Translations under genes and position numbers: made by a program
Part shown: positions 32,240 through 40,933 of the stretch, in pieces
How positions within the stretch are numbered: position 1 is the stretch's first letter
How the letters are laid out: each line of letters begins with the position of its first letter
Assembly (NCBI RefSeq): GCF_000497045.1
Contig: NW_015961952.1
Location: 186,001 to 250,000 of the forward strand
Length of the DNA: 64,000 nt
Direction of reading: 5' to 3'
Source: Kalmanozyma brasiliensis GHG001
Taxonomy: Eukaryota > Basidiomycota > Ustilaginomycetes > Ustilaginales
The notes under the pieces: model-generated
What the model was told of the DNA's origin: nothing
Databases searched by the model: none
Seen by the model: the letters and a program-made list of their open reading frames with translations, nothing else

Positions 32240-33139
32240 ATGCCTCGCAAGGGTCCTCGAAAGGGGCAAGGCTTACAAGACACCGTTAGAGCAGGAAACG
32301 ATGCCGTCGAGGACCACATCGAAGGGTCAGACAGTGATGCAGAGCTCTCGAAAAGCCACTCTCATGCAGATGCAGTCAACCTGCCCGCTCATCAGACGAA
32401 GCACCTTCTAGAGCTCGTCTACCGCTTTCCTTCGATCGACACTTCGTTTCGTCTGATACAGCGCAATGACACCAACAGCACCGGATCGTCGCTCTGGCTT
32501 TCATCGCAGGTGCTCTCGTCCTATCTTCTTCATACGTATGCGAAAGGTCAGCATGACGCTGTCGGATCGATGCGGAACAAGGTTCTCGAGCTGGGATCCG
32601 GAACCGGGCTGCTGTCGCTGCTAATGGCACGACTCGGATGGCAGGTGACGGCAACCGACATTCCGCCAGTGCTGGACTCAGTGCTGCGGCCGAACGTCGA
32701 AGCTGCCATGTACCAGATGGAAGCTGCAGGTCAGACTGTGCCGGGTCAGATCGAGGTGTGCGAGCTTGACTGGACCATTCAACCGGAAGACTGGCAGCTG
32801 TGCCTCGATTCTGGATCACCTAGCGCGGGAGAATACCCCGACAACACTGAAATGCGAGAGCCACAGCACTTCGACCTCATCCTCACAGCAGACACGATCT
32901 ACGAGCCATCCATTGTGCGACCCTTGCTGTCCACCATCGCTCGCCTCTATCGGCGTCGGAGCGGGCACAGCCCGACGGTGCTGCTGGCGTTGGAACGGAG
33001 AGATCCCACGCATGTCACCGAGGCTCTGCGTGTCGCTCGTGACGAGTACGATCTGCCGTTCAAGCAGATCCCTGTCAAGCGTGTTCGCAAGATCTTTGAC
33101 ACATTGGGTGACGGTGCTACATGGTCCAGAGACGATTGA
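32240..33139 (+). CDS. METTL21-like (Methyltransf_16) protein methyltransferase
   Basis: A 299-residue seven-beta-strand SAM-dependent methyltransferase. The SAM-binding motif I is 'VLELGSGTGLLSLLMARLGW' at about residues 114-133, followed by the acidic motif 'TATDIPPVL'. The family post-I block is 'FDLILTADTIYEPSIVRPLL' near 205-225. Fungal relatives (the EFM and METTL21 groups) methylate lysines of elongation factors or chaperones. The particular substrate cannot be assigned here. The N-terminal 45 residues are charged and probably disordered. The start is the first in-frame ATG; the open frame extends twelve codons upstream only via TTG. Its 3' end converges with the glutaredoxin gene, 120 bases away. 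Confidence 0.88.
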   Translation: MPRKGPRKGQGLQDTVRAGNDAVEDHIEGSDSDAELSKSHSHADAVNLPAHQTKHLLELVYRFPSIDTSFRLIQRNDTNSTGSSLWLSSQVLSSYLLHTYAKGQHDAVGSMRNKVLELGSGTGLLSLLMARLGWQVTATDIPPVLDSVLRPNVEAAMYQMEAAGQTVPGQIEVCELDWTIQPEDWQLCLDSGSPSAGEYPDNTEMREPQHFDLILTADTIYEPSIVRPLLSTIARLYRRRSGHSPTVLLALERRDPTHVTEALRVARDEYDLPFKQIPVKRVRKIFDTLGDGATWSRDD

Positions 33140-33259
33140 GACGGTGTCGAGATTTGGAAGCTGTAGCATCGAAATAGAGATCTCGGTTTGCAATAAAGAA
33201 GTAGTGTACAACACAGCTGAGGCTGTGACCGGCAAGGAAGGTGCGTGACGCACAGCGGC

Positions 33260-34063
33260 TCAGTCCTGAAGCATCTCGGCGAACTCTCCGCTCTCGATGC
33301 TCTCCTTGAGGATATCAAGACCACCAATGAGCTCGCCGTTGACGATGATCTGAGGGAACGTCGGCCACTCGTTGAGCTTCTTAAGTCCTTGTCGTACATT
33401 CTCGTCCTTGAGAATATCGTAGTGGCCAAATTCGACGTTCTCCTGCCTGAACAAGTTGACCGTCTTCTGGCTGAAGCCGCATCGGGGTGTGTCCGGGTCG
33501 CCCTTCATGAAGAGCATCACCTTGCTCTGCTCCATGAGCTTCTTGCATCGCGCAAAGATCTCGTCTTCTGTCTCGGGGACCACCTCCTCTTCCTCTTCCT
33601 CGTCGGCATAGGAGCCGGCAGCAGCGCCGTTGCGCGCGGAGCCTGCCTCATAGACATCCGAGGCTGCCCTTGGAGCGGCCGAGGTCTTGGAGACGCTACC
33701 AGCGCCGGATGTCTTTGTGGGAGCGACGTGGGTTGCGACAGCTGCGGAGAGGGCGGACGCATTGGCACCACTGATGCGCGAGAGAAGAGTGTGTCCGCGA
33801 AGGAGGACAAACGAGGGGACTGCCTCAATGTCGAACGATTCGGAAACGTCGGGAAGAGTCTCGGCTTCGATGACGAGGCAAAGCACTTGAGGGTACTTGA
33901 CGGCGATCTCCTTGACCACCTCGTTCATCTGCTTGCACGGCTCGGCCCATGGTGCGTAGAAGTTGAGCAGCGAGACACGACCCAAGTCCTGCTGCATGAT
34001 CTCGGTAAAATGCTCGGGCGAGGTGACCTCGACGAGGTTGCTTGGCCCTGCTTCGGCGGACAT
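33260..34063 (-). CDS. GRX4: monothiol glutaredoxin Grx3/Grx4 (Trx-Grx, CGFS)
   Basis: A 267-residue cytosolic/nuclear CGFS glutaredoxin that binds a bridging [2Fe-2S] cluster and delivers iron or iron status to partners, including iron-responsive GATA repressors in fungi. Residues ~10-110 are a thioredoxin-like domain whose active site is degenerate (WAEPC at 39-43 instead of WCGPC). An Ala/Ser/Glu-rich linker leads to the Grx domain (165-265), with KGDPDTPRCGFS and the CGFS at 195-198. It is a single Grx domain, as in yeast Grx3/4. The ATG at 34063 gives the family-like N terminus; the frame upstream to 34249 is not homologous. A GATA-type site lies 237 bases upstream. Confidence 0.96.
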   Translation of the reverse strand: MSAEAGPSNLVEVTSPEHFTEIMQQDLGRVSLLNFYAPWAEPCKQMNEVVKEIAVKYPQVLCLVIEAETLPDVSESFDIEAVPSFVLLRGHTLLSRISGANASALSAAVATHVAPTKTSGAGSVSKTSAAPRAASDVYEAGSARNGAAAGSYADEEEEEEVVPETEDEIFARCKKLMEQSKVMLFMKGDPDTPRCGFSQKTVNLFRQENVEFGHYDILKDENVRQGLKKLNEWPTFPQIIVNGELIGGLDILKESIESGEFAEMLQD

Positions 34064-34299
34064 TGTGGCGGGTAGACTGGCGAGGGTGAACACCAAGTGA
34101 GAGGGAGTTTGGATGCGTGAGGTGCTGCCGATGCACTGTGATCGATCGTTATAGTAAGCGCTGAGATGCTGTGACGTAAAGAACTGAGTCGAGTAGCGGT
34201 GATGATGATCAAGAAGAAAGATATAAGGGCTTCGACTGCGCTGTGACAAGTTTCTTTGGCTGGCTCGTCCGCTTGCTCATGAATTCGTGATTTCTAAAA

Positions 34300-34308
34300 A
34301 TCTGATAA
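34300..34308 (+). promoter_or_regulatory. candidate iron-GATA-factor site (ATCTGATAA)
   Basis: The nonamer matches ATCWGATAA, the extended site bound by fungal iron-responsive GATA repressors such as SreA, with Urbs1 of U. maydis in the same family. It lies 237 bases upstream of the GRX4 start. About one match is expected by chance in a window this size, so position is the main argument. Confidence 0.4.
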
Positions 34309-34895
34309 AACAGGCCCAAAGATTCGCAGCTTTTTGGTTGGCTGAGAGCAACCAAGGCAGCCAGGCAGCCTCGACTCAGCTCAGGATGGCGTCTTCGCTC
34401 TGTGCCTCAAGCGTTAAAGCCGGCTCTCCGAGGCGATTTCCCCACAGCATGAAGCCACTCAGATCTAACAAAGCGGCAGCATGCAGCGTCGATCATCGGG
34501 GTGGTGGCTTTGCATGATCTGGTCCCCAACGGTGTTGGCAATGCAGGCTATCTTCTCGACAATAGCCATCGACATTACATCTCACGCATGAACACGGATC
34601 TTGACCTCTACATCCTGCAAGAGATCTCAGCCCTCGGGTTCATGACGTCCTGCGGTCACCACTCGAGCTGAGTCAAGTCTATCTGGGGTCTTGTCTCAGT
34701 TGCGCATCAAATCACCTCTCCTCCACACCACACCCATCACTCGCATACATCTGCTGCAGCCATCACTCGAGTAGGGCTCGTGGGACCACCCGGTCGATCG
34801 CGGACAAGGCGACGAGTGGGCGAACAGTCAGTCTCATCAACCATCGTCACACACCTTTATTTCGCGCACACCCCCGCCTTCACATCCTGACAGGC

Positions 34896-34910
34896 ATGAC
34901 GGCCAACTGA
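34896..34910 (+). promoter_or_regulatory. 4-codon upstream ORF in the TBC gene leader
   Basis: ATG ACG GCC AAC TGA is the only plus-strand ATG between 34645 and the main start at 35019, ending about 108 bases upstream of it. Presence in the mRNA is inferred. Confidence 0.45.
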
Positions 34911-35018
34911 GCTGTTGCGACCAGAGCGCTGCTCAGCCTCGGATCGAAACACCGCTCTCCTTTCAGCCTTTTTATATTCCATCGACGATCGTAGCGCCAC
35001 AACCAGGGTCGCTTCATC

Positions 35019-37034
35019 ATGACGACGGCCGCAGAGGAACCAGCCGCCGAGGCTGGAAGCAGCAAAACGCATACAAAGACGCACTCCAGGTCAATATCTC
35101 TTCGCGCTCTGCCCTCCAGACTCCGACCCAAGATGGGAATCAGCACAAACACAAACGGCGATATTACGACCGCTTCACAGCTAGCGCCTCCGCCTCTGGA
35201 CCTGCTGAGAAGACGTCGAGCTTCAGCACCTGGCGAGACCTCTCAAGGACCAGAGTCGCGGGCCAACCAATTCACGACGCCTGCCGAGTCCGATGCCGAG
35301 TTTGTACGAAGGACATATGCACACTTCTCCATAGCGGGCGTCCCGGACGATGGCTTCTCCGACGGCAAGGAGTACACTCGAGAGAAGAGCGGCCTCTCTC
35401 CATGGGAAGAGGCCGCACTCTCGCCTGCCGAAAGCAGCAGAGCTCTCCAGAGTGTAGATGAGCCAAATGGCAGGCACGCGGGGCCCTCTGCAACCGCAAT
35501 TGCTGCCGCCATCGATGCAGCAAACGGCTCAGCTAGCCAACTTCGGCCTCCTCTCAACGCAACCGTAAGTGCGGGAAGCGTCATGACTCAAGAGTCGCTC
35601 TTCTCCAGCAACGACGACGTGGACGGTGCTGGCTCAAGACCCACTCTCACAGCGTCCGTCAGTGCACAAACGATGCGATCGACCAACACGTTCCTCTCTA
35701 CCAACGAGAGGCGGCGGCGTCAAGAGATGGCGCAGAAGAGGCGCGAGGAGATGATTGCCGGCGTCGATCGATACGGATTCTTCTCCGAGGGCCCCAGCAA
35801 TGTACACCACAAGGCTGTCTTGCTTCGGTCCAGTCTGTTTGATGCGCCATTCCCAAAGAGGGGCACCAAAGGCATTGCATCGCAGAGTGCGCCACCACCT
35901 ACCAGCTTGTCTTCTCCCAGCGCGTCGCCAAAGATCAACGGTCACGATCACACCAAAACGCCGGCTGTTCAGCAGGCTCGCTCGGCAGCCGATTCCGTCC
36001 ACCGCCAACGCGAGCAGGAACGAATTGCCAAATGGTCGCGCATGCTCACCGTCAAAGGACGCGATCAGGGTCACAATGCCGTCCAATTCGACTTTGTCAA
36101 CGGCATCGATCGCAAGGTACGGCGCAGAGTCTACAAGGGTATCCCCGACAGTTGGCGATCGGCAGCCTGGTTCGCACTCCTACAGGATCGCAAAAAGACA
36201 GAAGAAGGCCGACAATCGTATTCCCTCGCCAAACCACACATTCAAACAGCAGCGGCGGCGGCTGTTGTCAATACGCCCAACAAGTCCGGCACTTCCACCT
36301 TCGAGACCCTGGTGGACATGTCGAGCACGCACGACGTCCAAATCGACCTCGATGTTCCGCGCACCATCTCTGGTCACATCCAGTTCCACACTCGCTATGG
36401 TCAGGGTCAACGAGCGCTGTTTCACGTCCTTCATGCCATCTCTATGCTCTGCGACCAATGCGGCTACTGTCAGGGCATGGGACCTATCGCTGCGACGCTG
36501 CTCTGCTACTTCAGCCCCGAACACGCCTATGCTGCCATGGTGAGCATGCACAACCACCTCAACCTGCACTCGACCTTCTCACCCGGGTTCCCCGGTCTGG
36601 TCGAAAACCTGTTCGTCCAAGACAAGCTGTTGCGGCGGTACATGCCGGAGCTGGCGGCGGCGATGGACGAGCACACGGTAGTCGCCAGCTCGTACGCGAC
36701 AAAGTGGTACATCACGCTCTTCTCCAACTCAATTCCGTTTGAGACGCAGCTAAGGGTGTGGGATGCGTGGCTGCTGGACGGTCAAGATGTGATCACGCTG
36801 GTCGCAGTGGCGATTATTTGGGCGCACCGAGGCGTGATACTGGAGCCAAGGGCCGATTTCGAGACGATCCTCAGCGCGCTCAGCAGCTTCTTTGTGCCCG
36901 AGGATGACGACGCGCTGCTCTCGTGGGTCAAAAGGGCGCTGAAGCGCAAGGACGTGCAGAGCACGATTCGGAGGGCGAGGGAGGAGTATCGAGACAAGGT
37001 GCAGAGTGGCGAGGCCGCTGCTTTGATGCTCTAG
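35019..37034 (+). CDS. TBC-domain Rab GTPase-activating protein
   Basis: A 671-residue Rab-GAP. The N-terminal ~330 residues are Ser/Thr/Pro-rich and probably disordered. The TBC domain runs from about 365 ('RRRVYKGIPDSWRSAAWFAL') to 640. It carries the catalytic arginine finger in 'IDLDVPRTISGH' and the glutamine finger in 'GYCQGMGP', so it should be active. The order and C-terminal 'FETILSALSSFFVPEDDD' segment resemble the Gyp/TBC1D10-like group. Which Rab it acts on cannot be told. An insertion between the first TBC motif and the arginine finger is Ala/Ser-rich. It is a single exon starting at the first ATG after a short upstream ORF. Confidence 0.93.
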   Translation: MTTAAEEPAAEAGSSKTHTKTHSRSISLRALPSRLRPKMGISTNTNGDITTASQLAPPPLDLLRRRRASAPGETSQGPESRANQFTTPAESDAEFVRRTYAHFSIAGVPDDGFSDGKEYTREKSGLSPWEEAALSPAESSRALQSVDEPNGRHAGPSATAIAAAIDAANGSASQLRPPLNATVSAGSVMTQESLFSSNDDVDGAGSRPTLTASVSAQTMRSTNTFLSTNERRRRQEMAQKRREEMIAGVDRYGFFSEGPSNVHHKAVLLRSSLFDAPFPKRGTKGIASQSAPPPTSLSSPSASPKINGHDHTKTPAVQQARSAADSVHRQREQERIAKWSRMLTVKGRDQGHNAVQFDFVNGIDRKVRRRVYKGIPDSWRSAAWFALLQDRKKTEEGRQSYSLAKPHIQTAAAAAVVNTPNKSGTSTFETLVDMSSTHDVQIDLDVPRTISGHIQFHTRYGQGQRALFHVLHAISMLCDQCGYCQGMGPIAATLLCYFSPEHAYAAMVSMHNHLNLHSTFSPGFPGLVENLFVQDKLLRRYMPELAAAMDEHTVVASSYATKWYITLFSNSIPFETQLRVWDAWLLDGQDVITLVAVAIIWAHRGVILEPRADFETILSALSSFFVPEDDDALLSWVKRALKRKDVQSTIRRAREEYRDKVQSGEAAALML

Positions 37035-37617
37035 CGTCACCGACGGGGCGAACTCATCTCGAAGACTCGGTCGGACCGTAGAGAGCACGCACCCTCGCAA
37101 CCTCTCTAGCGTCTCAATCAATACTATGGACTTTCTTTACCGGACAAGGTTGTAGCGTGCCTTTGAAAGCTGGCTTATGTCTGACAATCAGTGATGAGCG
37201 AGTCTGAAGGGTCTTGAGGACGGAGCAAGACCCTGCCGCGGAATTTCCACTGGAGCATCGTTGCCTTGCAGCAAACAAGCTCAAGCCACCATTTTTTGAC
37301 ATCCGAGCTTTCCACAACACCAACCACGAAGCCCCACCGTGGTTGTCCACCAACGCGTCCATCTTCGCCTACCCATACGACCTCGACAAAGGAGGGCAAT
37401 CTTTCGACGCCGCATTCTGGATCTCATCGACCCGCATCAGGACCCGACCTCTCGGCATCGTGCGATCCCATACACGAGATGACCCACGCACAAGCTCCGC
37501 ACCCGGAATCTTCATAGACAGGCTCAGCCGACGACTGCCACGGACCCCCCATCGAGCCTTGCTCTCTATCATACCCTTGCATCACATTATCAGACAGACG
37601 CTCAGCTTGATACCAGT
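37035..37617 (+). promoter_or_regulatory. intergenic region and probable leader of Elongin A
   Basis: This region lies between two plus-strand genes. From 37196 to the start codon at 37618 the sense strand contains one ATG (37479), which is unusually few for 422 bases. A near-match to the GATA site (gTCTGATAA on the minus strand) lies at about 37586-37594. Confidence 0.45.
37479..37517 (+). promoter_or_regulatory. 12-codon upstream ORF before Elongin A
   Basis: An ATG at 37479 opens twelve codons ending with TAG at 37515-37517, 100 bases before the main start. It is the only upstream ATG in the preceding ~420 bases. Confidence 0.4.
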
Positions 37618-39396
37618 ATGAAGGACTGGCGTCGCTCCCCCGAGCCGGCGGGCATGATGGGTCTCAAAGAGACGTCCTACGCGGTGCACGGAGCCTGGGG
37701 CCCTCCGTCGGACGACTTTGACCCTGCTGCACCTCTCCCATCCCGCGCCCCTTCTTTCATCTCTGCGCCCCTTCCGCACCTCTCTGCCACCCGCTCTCTC
37801 TACAGCATGGCCCTCCGTGTCATCCTTCGCAACATCTCGTCCGTGCAAGACCTCGGAGTCCTCCCCTACCGTCACGCCAAACCCATCCTAGAAGAATGTC
37901 GGATCGACCAACTCATCCTACTCGAAGAAAACTCTCCCCACCTCCTCGAACACACCGAAGAGATTTGGAAACGCAACGCTTTGCGGGATTTTATCGACCT
38001 GCGACGGCGCTACACCACGGAGGTGAAGGAGCCCAAGAGCTGGCGCAAGTTGTATTTTCGAACCAAAGGCGAGACGGAACAGGCCAAAGTGGATGCAGCC
38101 AAACGGATCAAGGACAAGTACGAACAGCATCGGGCGGAGAAGGATGCCAAGAAACTGGTTGTCAGTGATCGGTCGTTGCATAAGACGGGGAAGGGGACAA
38201 GGAGGGTTGGCGCACCGATGCCAGGGACGGGAGGGATGAGTAAGGGGCAGACTTTGCTCAATAAGGCCAGAAGTGGCAGTGCCGCACAGGCAAAGCTGAC
38301 GGGGCGGCCGACGAACGCGTTTAGGGTCCAGGGAAGGAGTAAGGCGGTCGGCGTGGAAATCGCACCGGAGGCAGCGGGGGTGGTGGTGAAGCAAACGGTG
38401 AGGCCGATGGTTGCGCCGAGGAAGGTGTTGGGTGGCGCGAGTGAGGGACTGGCCCAGATGCGGGAGTTTTCGCGGCCCATGCCAGGGAGCGAGGACTCGA
38501 CGGGCGATAACGGATCAGCTTCGACATCCGTCTCGCGGAGGGTGGACAGCTCGCGATGGCCAGACACGGTTGGTGTGCGAGACGGCGAAGCCACCGGATT
38601 GCCGCGTCTCAAACCGCGAGATGTGGCAGCTGCACCCTCTCTTACGTCGGCGTCAATAGCTGCTCGGGACACGGATCGATCAAACGGTGTTGGATCGTCA
38701 TCACCATCAGCAAGCAGCTTCGGCCGAAAGGAAGCATCATCCCCACCACCCGACATCGCCAGAACGGAACGACGCAAAGTGGACTTCTTCGGAAGCGGAG
38801 CCAAAGTCTCACCCTCCCCATCGACCGGCGGCACAAGCAGCAGCCTGCTCGGCAAAGCATCCTCGTCGGCATCAAGCAGCGCCTCGGGCGTCGAGGTGAG
38901 GGGCATGAAACGGGCTCACAGCAACGGTAGCAGAAGCGTGGATGGGGCATCTTCGTCGTCGCGGTCCAACGGCGCGAGTAGCAGCTCCAAACCCGCCACT
39001 TCTCCGCCGAACAGCTCGCCAACTGCAACCTCGTTCTTCCAGAGCAAGGCGGGCAGCGGCGGCGTACGAGTGGTGTCAGCCAAACGGGCACGCACGCAGG
39101 AGCGAGCAAGCTCACCGCCATCGGCACCCTCACCGTCCTCTTCCGCATCAGCGCCAACCATCAACAGGAGCAGTGGGCACACGGGTGGACCTCAGAAGGC
39201 TACGTCGTCGGTGGCTCAGAATGGCATCGCCGCGATGTCGAGACCGACACCCATCAGACATTCAAGCAGTAATGTGTCGACGCAAGACGCTCGCACAGTG
39301 CGAGCCTCGCCGGCGGCCTTGTCGTCCATCTTCATGCCTTCGTCCTCGCCCACCTCTGCGTCGCGGCGATCCAACGGAGGCGCAGTCCGGCGATAG
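37618..39396 (+). CDS. ELA1: Elongin A-like protein (RNA polymerase II elongation / ubiquitin ligase adaptor)
   Basis: A 592-residue protein with the Elongin A domain at about residues 64-150. It opens 'LRVILRNISSVQDLGVLPYR', continues into the BC-box-like 'LEECRIDQLILLEENSPHLL', and is followed by 'WRKLYFRTKGETEQ'. In yeast, Ela1 with Elc1 and Cul3 ubiquitylates stalled Rpb1, and in animals Elongin A also stimulates elongation. The remaining ~380 residues are low-complexity: basic, then Ser-rich with runs of serines, with no recognised domain. The first ~60 residues upstream of the domain are Pro/Ser-rich. A second in-frame methionine just before the domain (codon 64) would give a more yeast-like N terminus, so the start is uncertain. 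Confidence 0.9.
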   Translation: MKDWRRSPEPAGMMGLKETSYAVHGAWGPPSDDFDPAAPLPSRAPSFISAPLPHLSATRSLYSMALRVILRNISSVQDLGVLPYRHAKPILEECRIDQLILLEENSPHLLEHTEEIWKRNALRDFIDLRRRYTTEVKEPKSWRKLYFRTKGETEQAKVDAAKRIKDKYEQHRAEKDAKKLVVSDRSLHKTGKGTRRVGAPMPGTGGMSKGQTLLNKARSGSAAQAKLTGRPTNAFRVQGRSKAVGVEIAPEAAGVVVKQTVRPMVAPRKVLGGASEGLAQMREFSRPMPGSEDSTGDNGSASTSVSRRVDSSRWPDTVGVRDGEATGLPRLKPRDVAAAPSLTSASIAARDTDRSNGVGSSSPSASSFGRKEASSPPPDIARTERRKVDFFGSGAKVSPSPSTGGTSSSLLGKASSSASSSASGVEVRGMKRAHSNGSRSVDGASSSSRSNGASSSSKPATSPPNSSPTATSFFQSKAGSGGVRVVSAKRARTQERASSPPSAPSPSSSASAPTINRSSGHTGGPQKATSSVAQNGIAAMSRPTPIRHSSSNVSTQDARTVRASPAALSSIFMPSSSPTSASRRSNGGAVRR

Positions 39397-40387
39397 GCGG
39401 GAATGTCAGCAGACCTTTTGAGCCAGCACTTGCTTGCTGCCTGATCTCAACAGAGTGTCGAGCTCCTCTGGGACCACACGAACCGTGTTAGACCCCTATC
39501 AGGCGAGCATGGACCGCGGTCGAGCCTCCCACTCCTCTAGAGGTCAGCATGTGCAGACCCCAAGGAGGCCTCGTTGGGCCATGGGCGGCGGGTCTTGGCG
39601 AAATTTCTTGGGCCTCCTCGTGGCGGTGCTCCCAACCCGCCATCAGAATCGCATCTCCAACCATGCGCTCCTCGCATGCTTCCTCTATACCTCAACATAT
39701 ACTCACGTTCGCCATCATCTGACTGCGCAAGCTGCCATCGCGAGAAGAGCGATTCAGACGACGTTGCGGAAGAGGCAGATCGTCCGGGCAAGGCAGGTGT
39801 GCCGAAAAGCGGGAGCATGTCCAATCTGACGTCAATCTACGCGCTTCGCATTAGAAAGTTTGTATTCCGTCAGATAAAATTGTAATTCAGCGGCATGCAG
39901 GGCAGAGACGACACACGACATCTGTGCATGGGCTGCAGCTCTAAAAGGGTGCTGAGCTTGGAAACGGCATCGTTTTCCGACGAGCTCTTCGCTCAGTCCA
40001 GCTCGTAGCATGATGATTATGACTGCGAAGCACTGCGCAAGACGGACATGAGTCTCGTCTTTGAGCTGATGCTAGGGTAAGAGAACCGAAAGGCTATGGA
40101 TGTGGGACAGGGCTGTGGGCTAGGAGGTGGATCGGCGTCATGCCCAGCCTCACGTTTAGCGCCTCCCTAGCATCGTGTGGAGGTTCGCCCACCTTTTTTT
40201 TNNNNNNNNNNNNNNNNNNNNNNATCATCATTCGGTCATCACCATCCTCTTCACCTTCCAAGGATCGACAAACCCTTCCTAGCCTCTACGATCGCAAAGA
40301 GCACTCGTATCTCCGCCTCAAAAGAGCATCCATACACACCTCAGGAAACCTCCTAACGCAGCACAACCTCACAACCTCGACGCCAAA
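39397..40387. other. intergenic region with assembly gap
   Basis: Almost 1 kb between Elongin A and the zinc-ribbon gene. It includes an eight-base T run followed by 22 undetermined bases (40202-40223). Open frames around 39434-39885 overlap on different strands and have no family resemblance. The last ~160 bases are pyrimidine-rich and are probably the leader of the zinc-ribbon gene. Confidence 0.45.
40202..40223. other. assembly gap (22 N)
   Basis: Twenty-two undetermined bases directly follow a run of T, which suggests a homopolymer or simple repeat that failed in assembly. It lies about 165 bases upstream of the zinc-ribbon gene start, outside coding sequence. Confidence 0.99.
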
Positions 40388-40837
40388 ATGGTAAGTCGAT
40401 CACCTCTCCTTTCCAACGCTACCATCATCTCGCTCGACTCACTGACATTCCTTCTTCCCACCCGAAAATAGGATTTTTGCTTCTTTCTCCCCGTCATCTT
40501 CGGCTGTCCGACCAAGATCAAGCAGGAGGGTGACGGCAGTGCTCGCGTCTGTCCGCGATGCCAAAACGCCCAAGTCGTCCAAGCCAAAGCTCGCACCTGG
40601 TTCGAACTCTGCTGGATTCCCCTGATTCCGATGAAGTCGAAACACATCTACTACTGCAACATCTGCCAGTGGCAGGCTGCGCAGGATGGCGGCTTCCAGC
40701 CCCAGGTGGCAGGAGGTGGATTCGGCGGTCATCAGGGTCATCAACAGCCGCAGCAGTATGGATATGGTCCGCCGCAGGGTGGTCAGGGTGGTTATGGTCC
40801 GCCGCAGGGATACGGTTACCCACCACCGAAGCACTGA
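40388..40837 (+). CDS. small zinc-ribbon protein, first coding exon is the ATG only
   Basis: A 122-residue protein made from two exons: the ATG at 40388-40390, an 81-base intron (40391-40471, GTAAGT...AATAG), and exon 2 at 40472-40837. It begins MDFCFFLPVIFGCPTK. It then has two CXXC pairs, 'VCPRCQNAQVV' and 'YYCNICQWQ', flanking 'WFELCWIPLIPMKSKH', the pattern of fungal zinc-ribbon-15 proteins. The C-terminal ~45 residues are Gly/Tyr/Pro/Gln-rich with repeated GYGPPQG, resembling the tails of membrane-associated or phase-separating proteins. Function is unknown for the family. The intron is inferred because no ATG opens the exon-2 frame otherwise and both splice sites are canonical. It is convergent with TRM1 (96 bases apart). 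Confidence 0.88.
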
Positions 40838-40933
40838 ACCCCAGACGAAGGAGTGTAAATATGCAGATGACTTTTGCGTTGACATTCTGTGTGTGCGATG
40901 TGCAAGGATGAAAAGTGCGAATGGATCGAGATC

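Larger units (their letters stand above)
34064..35018. promoter_or_regulatory. divergent promoter region GRX4 / TBC Rab-GAP
   Basis: This 955-base region lies between head-to-head genes. The GRX4 side holds a TATATC element near 34219 and a GATA-factor-like site at 34300-34308. The TBC side (34645-35018) is nearly ATG-free on the plus strand and looks like a transcript leader. No protein gene is supported. Confidence 0.5.
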
